Shown here in pieces: positions 13,866-19,535 of a stretch of DNA of 23,573 nucleotides. Position numbers and translations under genes: made by a program. The notes under the pieces were generated by a model. That model saw nothing but the letters and a program-made list of their open reading frames with translations, was not told the DNA's origin and searched no databases. Location of the stretch: positions 1 through 23,573 of the forward strand of contig CAKOLT010000018.1 of assembly GCA_934096315.1 (NCBI GenBank), written 5' to 3'. Within the stretch, counting starts at the first letter, position 1. Each line of letters starts with the position of its first letter. The DNA comes from an uncultured Bacilli bacterium (GTDB lineage: Bacteria; Bacillota_I; Bacilli_A; RF39; UBA660).

Positions 13866-16475
13866 ATGAAATATGTTTATAATTTTAGTGATGGTAATAA
13901 GGATATGAGAGATTTACTTGGTGGTAAAGGTGCTAATCTTGCAGAAATGAAGTCTATGGGGCTTCCTGTTCCAGATGGTTTTACTGTTACAACTGAGGCG
14001 TGTAATTCTTATTATAAAGATGGTAAAATTAGTGATTATATAGTTAATGAGATTTATGATAGAATTAAAGATTTAGAAGAGAGAACAGGTAAGACTTTGG
14101 GGGGAGATAATCCACTTCTTCTTTCTGTTCGTAGTGGTGCTAGGTCTTCAATGCCTGGAATGATGGATACTATTCTTAATTTAGGGTTTAATGATAAAGT
14201 TTGTGAAGCTTTAATAAAGATAACTGATAATAAGAGGTTTGTATATGATTCTTATCGTAGATTTATTCAAATGTATAGTGATGTTGTTATGGGGTTATCT
14301 AAGAGTTCTTTTGAGAGAGTTATTGATGATTATAAGGCTAAAAAGAATGTTAAGTTTGATATTGATTTAGATTATGAAGATATGTTAAATATTACTAATG
14401 AGTTTAAAAATATGTATAAGAAGATTGCTAATGAGGATTTTCCTAGTGATCCTTTAGAACAAATTATTAGAGCAGTTACTGCAGTATTTAAAAGTTGGAT
14501 GAATGAGAGGGCTATTGTTTATAGAAAAATGAATAATATTCCTGAAGAATGGGGGACTGCAGTTAATGTCCAAGAAATGGTATATGGTAATATGGGAGAT
14601 AATTCTGGTACGGGTGTTGCGTTTACTAGGAATCCAGTTACTGGAGAAAAGATATTATATGGTGATTATTTAATTAATGCTCAAGGTGAGGATGTTGTTG
14701 CAGGGGTGAGAACTCCGAATGATATTAGTACTTTAAAAGAAGTTATGCCAGAAGTTTACAATGAATTTTTGGAGATTTCTGATAAATTAGAGAAACATTA
14801 TAGAGATATGCAAGATATGGAATTTACTATAGAAAGAGGTAAGTTATATATTTTACAAACTAGAAGTGGTAAGAGGACTGCTAAGTCTGCTATTAAGATA
14901 GTAACTAGTCTTGTTAACGAGGGTATGATTGATAAGAAAGAGGCTGTTATGAGAGTAGAGCCTAATACTTTGGAACAGCTTTTACATCCTAATTTTGATG
15001 AGAATAGTTTAAAGAGTGCTAAAGTTATTGCTACTGGTGTTCCTGCTTCTCCAGGGGCTGCTACTGGTAAAATATATTTTGATCCTTCTAAGGTAGAGGA
15101 TTATTGTAAAAAGGGAGAAAAGACTATACTTGTTAGATTAGAAACTAGTCCTGAGGATATTAAGGCTATGGTTAGTTCTGAGGGTATTCTTACAATTAGA
15201 GGAGGTAAGACTTCACATGCTGCGGTTGTAGCTAGAGGAATGGGTAAATGTTGTGTTAGTGGTTGTGAAGGACTTAGTATAAGTGATAATAAGTTGTTGT
15301 TTCCTGATGGGTTAGTTCTTAATGAAGGTGATTATATTTCATTAGATGGTAGTACTGGTAATGTTTATGAGGGTGAAGTAATGACTACTGAGGCAGAGAT
15401 TTCTGATGAATTTAAGTTGTTTATGTCTTATGTTGATGAATTTAGACGTCTTGGTATTAGAGCTAATGCTGATAATGAAAGAGATTGTAAGGCTGCTAAA
15501 AGATTTGGAGCAGAAGGTATTGGTTTATGTAGGACAGAACATATGTTTTTTGAGAAAGAGAGAATTTTTAACTTTAGAAAAATGATTGTAGCGGATAGTC
15601 CTTCGAAAAGGGAAGAGGCTTTGGAAATGATTCTTCCTTATCAACAAGAAGATTTTGAGAAATTATTTAGGGTTATGGATGGTCTTCCTGTTATTATTAG
15701 GTATTTAGATCCTCCTCTTCATGAATTTTTACCTAAAAAAGAAGAAGAGATTAGAGAACTTGCTGATAGTTTAAATATTAGTTATGATGATTTAGTTAAG
15801 AGAATTGAATATCTTCGTGAGTTTAATCCAATGATGGGACACAGAGGTTGTAGATTACTTATTACTTATCCTGAAATTATTAAGATGCAGACAAAGGCTG
15901 TTATTAATGCTAGTATAAAGGTTAAGAAAGAGGGTATAGATGTTAAACCTGAAATTATGATTCCACTTATTATGGGTAGGGAGGAACTTCATTATATTAG
16001 AAGTATAGTTGATGAGGTTGCTAATTCGCTCTTTAAGAGTAGTGGAGTTAATATTGATTATAAGGTTGGTACTATGATTGAGGTTCCTAGAGCGGCACTT
16101 CTTACTGAGGAGATAGTGAAGGAAGCAGATTTCTTTAGTTATGGGACAAATGATTTAACACAGCTTACTTTTGGTTTTTCTAGGGATGATAGTGTTAAGT
16201 TCTTAAATGATTATTATGATAAGAAAATACTTAATTCTGATCCTTTTGCTAGTATTGATACTAGTGGTGTGGGCATGCTTGTTGAGATGTCAAGTTTGTG
16301 TGCTAAAAGGATAAAACCTGGAATTAGTTTAGGTATTTGTGGAGAACATGGTGGAGAAGAGAAGAGTATTGATTTTTGTAATTCTATTGGACTTGATTAT
16401 GTTTCTTGTTCTCCTTATAGGGTTCCTTCTGCAAGGCTTGCGGCTGCAAGAAGTGAGATTATGAGGCTTAATTAG
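13866..16475 (+). CDS. ppdK: pyruvate, phosphate dikinase
   Basis: An 869-residue enzyme that interconverts PEP, AMP and PPi with pyruvate, ATP and Pi; in fermentative bacteria it serves PPi-linked glycolysis or gluconeogenesis. The N-terminal ATP-grasp part has GGKGANLAEMKSMGLPVPDGF and SVRSGARSSMPGMMDTILNLG. The swivelling domain has GGKTSHAAVVARGMGKCCVSG with phospho-His451. The C-terminal PEP-binding barrel has GLCRTEHMFF, GTMIEVPRAALL, FFSYGTNDLTQ and GICGEHGGE with catalytic Cys825. Length equals the family norm (about 875). AAAGGAAATG precedes the ATG. A regulatory protein gene is not nearby. It ends a long co-oriented run and has a strong terminator. Confidence 0.97.
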   Translation: MKYVYNFSDGNKDMRDLLGGKGANLAEMKSMGLPVPDGFTVTTEACNSYYKDGKISDYIVNEIYDRIKDLEERTGKTLGGDNPLLLSVRSGARSSMPGMMDTILNLGFNDKVCEALIKITDNKRFVYDSYRRFIQMYSDVVMGLSKSSFERVIDDYKAKKNVKFDIDLDYEDMLNITNEFKNMYKKIANEDFPSDPLEQIIRAVTAVFKSWMNERAIVYRKMNNIPEEWGTAVNVQEMVYGNMGDNSGTGVAFTRNPVTGEKILYGDYLINAQGEDVVAGVRTPNDISTLKEVMPEVYNEFLEISDKLEKHYRDMQDMEFTIERGKLYILQTRSGKRTAKSAIKIVTSLVNEGMIDKKEAVMRVEPNTLEQLLHPNFDENSLKSAKVIATGVPASPGAATGKIYFDPSKVEDYCKKGEKTILVRLETSPEDIKAMVSSEGILTIRGGKTSHAAVVARGMGKCCVSGCEGLSISDNKLLFPDGLVLNEGDYISLDGSTGNVYEGEVMTTEAEISDEFKLFMSYVDEFRRLGIRANADNERDCKAAKRFGAEGIGLCRTEHMFFEKERIFNFRKMIVADSPSKREEALEMILPYQQEDFEKLFRVMDGLPVIIRYLDPPLHEFLPKKEEEIRELADSLNISYDDLVKRIEYLREFNPMMGHRGCRLLITYPEIIKMQTKAVINASIKVKKEGIDVKPEIMIPLIMGREELHYIRSIVDEVANSLFKSSGVNIDYKVGTMIEVPRAALLTEEIVKEADFFSYGTNDLTQLTFGFSRDDSVKFLNDYYDKKILNSDPFASIDTSGVGMLVEMSSLCAKRIKPGISLGICGEHGGEEKSIDFCNSIGLDYVSCSPYRVPSARLAAARSEIMRLN

Positions 16476-16481
16476 TTTTTA

Positions 16482-16536
16482 AATAAAAAAAGACTTTTAG
16501 TAAAAAATATTTATTTTTACTTAGTCTTTTTTTATT
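16482..16536 (+). terminator. terminator of ppdK
   Basis: A 14-base-pair outer stem (16482-16495 with 16523-16536) encloses an inner stem AGTAAAAA/TTTTTACT. The outer arm ends in seven T, and the A run opposite makes it work in both directions. Confidence 0.85.
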
Positions 16537-16557
16537 CAACCTTTTAAGTTTTTTTGG

Positions 16558-16593
16558 AAAAAGAAAACTAATCAATATAATTTGACTAGTTTT
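16558..16593 (-). terminator. terminator of the minus-strand small transcript
   Basis: On the minus strand, AAAACTAGTCAA (16593-16582), loop ATTATA, TTGATTAGTTTT (16575-16564), then C and five U. One of the 12 pairs is G-U in the minus RNA but would be A-C on the plus strand, which argues for use on the minus strand. Confidence 0.72.
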
Positions 16594-16654
16594 ATAAATA
16601 TAAGTCGTCGCCGACCAAATGACTGCATAAAAAGCATTGCTGCTCTCGTTGTCG
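16558..16654 (-). ncRNA. predicted ~97-nt structured small transcript, possible toxin-derived
   Basis: A compact transcription unit with promoter and terminator less than 110 bases apart on the minus strand. The middle (16604-16656) is far richer in G and C than the flanks. GTCG, loop GCGA, CGAC (16615-16604) forms a hairpin with a GNRA tetraloop in the minus RNA. An ATG at 16637 opens a 21-codon frame, MLFMQSFGRRRLIFIKLVKLY, ending at 16572 inside the terminator stem. Upstream in the same frame, LYTTTRAAM plus MLFMQSFG recalls the start of the putative holin-like toxin (Hol-Tox) family, roughly MTTREAMxLMQFG, but TTA stands where a TTG start might be. It may be a decayed type I toxin gene, a short-peptide mRNA or a regulatory RNA. 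Confidence 0.5.
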
Positions 16655-16659
16655 TGTAT

Positions 16660-16689
16660 AATATATCATTTTTTTTTATAAAAAGTCAA
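16660..16689 (-). promoter_or_regulatory. extended -10 promoter of the small transcript
   Basis: Minus-strand TTGACT (16689-16684), an 18-base spacer and TATATT (16665-16660), preceded by TG at the extended -10 position (16668-16667). The predicted start is about 16654. Confidence 0.62.
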
Positions 16690-16730
16690 ATATTTTTGTA
16701 ATATTTTTTACTGTTGATTGACATAAATTT

Positions 16731-16906
16731 ACATAGAGAACCCACAGAAGAACAGGTTAGGTTTTAATTTAGATAGTCCATTAACAAAACTAGTCGATAA
16801 ATTGTGGAATTCAAAGGAAGATTGTATTCCCACTAACGAAGAAATAGAACATTTTAATAAAGAAATGGAAATATATTATAAAAATAAACATAGCATTCAA
16901 AAATAG
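16731..16906 (+). pseudogene. frameshifted fragment of an unidentified gene
   Basis: Two frames together read as one protein end. The frame through 16731 gives HREPTEEQVRF then stops; the neighbouring frame continues with LGFNLDSPLTKLVDKLWNS, KEDCIPTNEEIEHFNKEM, EIYYKNKHSIQK and a TAG at 16904. The switch lies near 16755-16765. No start codon or ribosome site suits it, and upstream frames are closed. The composition is that of a normal soluble protein and it has its own terminator, so it is probably the 3' remnant of a displaced gene. I do not recognise the family. Confidence 0.45.
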
Positions 16907-16915
16907 AGTGCTTTT
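16892..16915 (+). terminator. terminator of the gene fragment
   Basis: AGCATTC (16892-16898), a seven-base loop and GAGTGCT (16906-16912), with one U-G pair, then TTT. The TAG stop of the fragment overlaps the hairpin, as with other terminators of this genome. Confidence 0.6.
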
Positions 16916-16956
16916 ATTATGCAATCTTATAGGTAGCAAAAAAGTAACAATAATAT

Positions 16957-17214
16957 TTGATAAAAATAATAAAAAAATATAATATTCAACAATCTATGTC
17001 TAGAAGAGGTAATTGTTGGGATAATGCTCCACAAGAATCTTATTTTGGCCATATGAAAGATGAATTAAATTTAGATACTTGTTTTACATTTAGAGATGTA
17101 TGCAACGAAATAAAAGATTATATTGAATATTACAATAATTATAGATATCAATGGAATTTAAAAAAGATGACTCCTGTACAATACAGAAATCATCTATTTG
17201 CATCCATTGTTTAA
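16957..17214 (+). pseudogene. IS3-family transposase (OrfB), C-terminal remnant
   Basis: About 80 residues of the end of an IS3-type integrase-core transposase. QSMSRRGNCWDNAPQESYFGHMKDEL is the family signature around the third acidic residue of the DDE triad (Glu of QESYF), and DYIEYYNNYRYQWNLKKMTPVQYRNHL is the usual C-terminus. The first two catalytic Asp residues, OrfA and the terminal inverted repeats are missing, so it cannot move by itself. Codons directly before KKYNIQQS do not resemble the family, which marks the break at about 16970. A TTG at 16957 opens the frame but has no ribosome site. Confidence 0.88.
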
Positions 17215-17246
17215 ATTCTCTCTTTTTTATTTAGTCCTTGACATTG

Positions 17247-17308
17247 GGTACATTTTAAATACTTGCTCTTTTTTTTATTTTTTTGAAAATCTGTACCTAA
17301 AATGTACC
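17247..17308. repeat. inverted and direct GTACC repeats beside ssrA
   Basis: GGTACATTTTA (17247-17257) and its exact complement TAAAATGTACC (17298-17308) form an 11-base inverted repeat around a T-rich centre. TGTACCTAAA also occurs twice in direct order at 17292 and 17303, one DNA turn apart. Such spaced motifs fit recombinase or repressor binding sites of an element that once used the ssrA 3' end, but no intact integrase is present. The rest of 17215-17361 holds only A/T-rich sequence and the tmRNA terminator. Confidence 0.55.
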
Positions 17309-17327
17309 TAAACGTATTTTTTATTTT

Positions 17328-17351
17328 AAAACCCTCTTAAAATTGGGCTTT
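17328..17351 (-). terminator. probable tmRNA terminator
   Basis: On the minus strand AAAGCCC (17351-17345), a ten-base loop and GGGTTTT (17334-17328) form a seven-base-pair stem with one G-U pair, ten bases after the tmRNA CCA end. The T run is part of the stem and nothing stronger follows, so the call is moderate. Confidence 0.52.
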
Positions 17352-17361
17352 ATTTTCATAT

Positions 17362-17711
17362 TGGTGGAGCCGAGGGGAGTCGAACCCCTGTCCAAAAATA
17401 CCGCGAATTAGATATCTACAAGTTTAGTCAATTAATATAATTCATAAATATTTCGCTAATTAACAAACTTAATATTTATTAGTCTGTAATATTCATTTAA
17501 TAATCCAGACAATTATTAAATATAGCCCATATATATGAGTCCCTTTTACTTCCTATAGGCAAAGAAGTAAAGGAACCTGTAAACGCTAGATTAAGCGTAT
17601 GCTACAGCATTATTATAGCTGTTTCCAGTTATATTTAGTTTAGTCTATAACGAAGACAATCCGACTTGCAATCTAATCTCAAGTACTCCTGTCGAAGCCA
17701 AAAGCGACCCC
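17362..17711 (-). ncRNA. ssrA: transfer-messenger RNA (tmRNA)
   Basis: Rescues ribosomes stalled on broken mRNA and tags the product for proteolysis. The 5' end reads GGGGTCGCTTTTGGCTTCGAC and the 3' end has a T-arm (GGGGTTCGACTCCCC) and GGCTCCACCA. The seven-base acceptor stem GGGGUCG/CGGCUCC closes with G-U pairs, and CCA is encoded. The tag frame ends at the TAA at 17593-17591 and most likely begins at GGA 17626, giving GNSYNNAVAYA, eleven residues like the Staphylococcus tag GKSNNNFAVAA; the resume codon is inferred. The ending AVAYA differs from the usual ALAA/AVAA. Length is 350 bases, typical for one-piece tmRNA. Confidence 0.95.
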
Positions 17712-17722
17712 AGTACACTTAC

Positions 17723-17751
17723 AATATACCACAATTAATCATATTTGTCAA
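17723..17751 (-). promoter_or_regulatory. ssrA promoter
   Basis: Minus-strand TTGACA (17751-17746), a 17-base spacer and TATATT (17728-17723) precede the mature 5' end by 11 bases. The -35 box is perfect, as expected for a stable RNA. Confidence 0.82.
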
Positions 17752-17764
17752 ATATACATATAAT
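17735..17764 (+). promoter_or_regulatory. possible promoter of the glycosyltransferase gene
   Basis: A perfect TATAAT at 17759-17764 with a poor TTAATC at 17735-17740 (18-base spacer). It overlaps the ssrA promoter on the other strand, so the two would compete. Confidence 0.38.
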
Positions 17765-17784
17765 GTTATGAGGTGAGGTATAAG

Positions 17785-18867
17785 ATGAAATATAAAGTAT
17801 GTGTATATGCTATATCTAAGAATGAGGAAAAGTTTGTGGAAAGGTGGTATAACTCTGTAAAGGAAGCTGATTATGTTTGTGTATTAGATACTGGGAGTAC
17901 AGATAATACAGTAGTTCTTTTGAGAGAGATGGGGGCTAGGGTAGAGGTAAAGACTATAACTCCATGGAGGTTTGATGTTGCAAGAAATGAGTCTATGAAG
18001 TTAATTCCTAGTGATACAGATATATGTGTATGTATAGATTTAGATGAGGTTTTGAATAAGGGGTGGAGAAATGCTTTAGAACAGAGTTGGACAAATATTA
18101 CTACTAGAGGTAAATATCTTTATAACTGGAGTCTTGATGATAATGATAATCCTTTGGTTAGTTTTTATAGTGATAAGATACATAAGAATAAAGATTATGT
18201 GTGGACGCATCCTGTCCATGAGGTGCTTATGTGTACAAATGGTATAGAAGTGCAGACTCTACTATCAGGTATAACTTTAAATCATTATCCAGATAGTAGT
18301 AAAAGTCGTCAGGAGTACTTACCGTTATTGGAGTTATCAGTGAAGTTGGATCCTGAAGATGATAGAAATATGCATTATTTGGGTAGAGAATATATGTATT
18401 ATGGAAGATATGAGGATGCTATTAGTACTTTAATTAGGCATTTATCATTGAAAAAGGCAACATGGAGGGATGAGAGATGTGCTTCAATGAGGTTTATTGC
18501 TAGGTGTTATAATTATTTGAAAGATTATAAACGTGCTAAAGTATGGTATGAGCTTGCTTTGATAGAGTCTCCATATTTAAGAGAACCATATATAGAATAT
18601 GCTATTTATTTGTATGAGCAAAAGCATTATAATAAAGCACTAACATTTTTTAAAAAGGGTATAAAGATAACTAATGAAAATAAGACATATATAACGGAAA
18701 GTTTTTGTAATAATAATATTATATATGATTATATGGCTATATGTTATTATCAGAAAAAGAATTATAAAGAGGCGTATAAATATTGTGAGTTAGCTTATCA
18801 GGGTAATAGGGAAGAAGAGAGATTAAAAGAGAACCTGGAAATATTAAAAAAGTTAAAAGAGAGTTAA
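17785..18867 (+). CDS. family 2 glycosyltransferase with C-terminal TPR repeats
   Basis: A 360-residue, soluble two-domain protein. The N-terminal GT-A domain has KVCVYAISKNEEKFVERW, VLDTGSTDNT (35-42) for nucleotide-sugar binding, and IDLDE (84-88), the metal-binding DxD-type motif. From about 170 the sequence changes to helical TPR-like repeats (LELSVKLDPEDDRNMHYLGREYMYYGRYEDAISTL, then RCYNYLKDYKRAKVWYELAL, YLYEQKHYNKALTFFKKGI and MAICYYQKKNYKEAYKYCELAY). This GT2-TPR form is common in Firmicutes; the sugar and acceptor are unknown, with a surface glycan or protein as likely targets. ATG 17785 is chosen because GAGGTGAGG lies just before it; the in-frame GTG at 17773 is inside that site. 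Confidence 0.88.
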   Translation: MKYKVCVYAISKNEEKFVERWYNSVKEADYVCVLDTGSTDNTVVLLREMGARVEVKTITPWRFDVARNESMKLIPSDTDICVCIDLDEVLNKGWRNALEQSWTNITTRGKYLYNWSLDDNDNPLVSFYSDKIHKNKDYVWTHPVHEVLMCTNGIEVQTLLSGITLNHYPDSSKSRQEYLPLLELSVKLDPEDDRNMHYLGREYMYYGRYEDAISTLIRHLSLKKATWRDERCASMRFIARCYNYLKDYKRAKVWYELALIESPYLREPYIEYAIYLYEQKHYNKALTFFKKGIKITNENKTYITESFCNNNIIYDYMAICYYQKKNYKEAYKYCELAYQGNREEERLKENLEILKKLKES

Positions 18868-18907
18868 TATTTTATTATAAACTACATACAATTAATTGGT
18901 GAATGCA

Positions 18908-19525
18908 ATGTACAAAAAAGTTAATTTAAAGTATAAGTATGATGATTTAGAGCCATACATAGATAGAAATACTCTTTATGTCCACTACAACAACCATTAT
19001 CTAAAATATTTGAGTAATCTTAATGAATTAGTAAAAGATGATTATAACAATTATACAAAAGAGCAGTTAGCCCTTAATATTGATGTTGTTCCAATAAATA
19101 TTAGAGGAGAAGTTTTATATAATCTTGGAGGAGTTATAAATCATGAGATATATTTTAATACAATGAATAAACCTTCTGGTAGTAAGCCATATGGAGACGT
19201 GTTAAGAGAAATTAATAGCGTTTTTGGTAGTTATGAAAATTTTAAGAAAGAGTTTATAAGGGTAGCTAATAATTTAAAGGGTAGTGGTTATACGTTTTTG
19301 GTGTTAGATAGAAGGAATAATTTATTTATAATAAATACTTCTAATCAGGATACTCCATATTATTATGGGTTATATCCAATACTTGCTCTTGATCTTTGGG
19401 AACATGCATATTATCTTAAGTATAAATATAAAAGGGAAGATTATATAAATAATTGGTTTAATTTAATTGATTTTACTGCTGTTAATGATTTATATAAGAA
19501 AGCAAAAAATGATTACAAATCGTAA
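18908..19525 (+). CDS. sodA: superoxide dismutase, Mn-type
   Basis: A 205-residue Fe/Mn-family enzyme that turns superoxide into peroxide and oxygen. All four metal ligands are present: His26 (YVHYNNHY), His79 (GGVINHEIYF), Asp162 and His166 (LDLWEHAYYLKYK). Gln147 in NQDTP with Gly74-Gly75 before the second ligand is the arrangement of MnSOD; FeSOD carries its Gln next to that ligand. GSGYTF replaces the usual GSGWAW, so two core tryptophans are Tyr and Phe, and LYPILALD stands for the common PILGID. ATG 18908 aligns with family N-termini and follows TTGGTGA; TTG 18896 and GTG 18899 are weaker choices. Confidence 0.9.
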   Translation: MYKKVNLKYKYDDLEPYIDRNTLYVHYNNHYLKYLSNLNELVKDDYNNYTKEQLALNIDVVPINIRGEVLYNLGGVINHEIYFNTMNKPSGSKPYGDVLREINSVFGSYENFKKEFIRVANNLKGSGYTFLVLDRRNNLFIINTSNQDTPYYYGLYPILALDLWEHAYYLKYKYKREDYINNWFNLIDFTAVNDLYKKAKNDYKS

Positions 19526-19533
19526 TCATTTTT
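19505..19533. terminator. bidirectional terminator between sod and the PBP gene
   Basis: AAAAATGATTAC (19505-19516), loop AAATC and GTAATCATTTTT (19522-19533) make a perfect 12-base-pair stem with A and T runs at the ends. The sod stop codon (19523-19525) is inside the stem and the stop of the opposite gene starts three bases beyond. Confidence 0.88.
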
Positions 19534-19535
19534 GT

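Noticed and set aside
17292..17312. Direct repeats of TGTACCTAAA as a CRISPR array
   Set aside because: Only two 10-base copies with a single base between them; no spacer-sized gaps and no cas genes.
17341..17390. Duplicated ssrA 3' end marking attL/attR
   Set aside because: Only one copy of the GGGGAGTCGAACCCC segment exists in the window.
17551..17580. ACTTCCTATAG as a dif-like site
   Set aside because: It lies in the tmRNA pseudoknot region and lacks the palindromic right half of a dif site.
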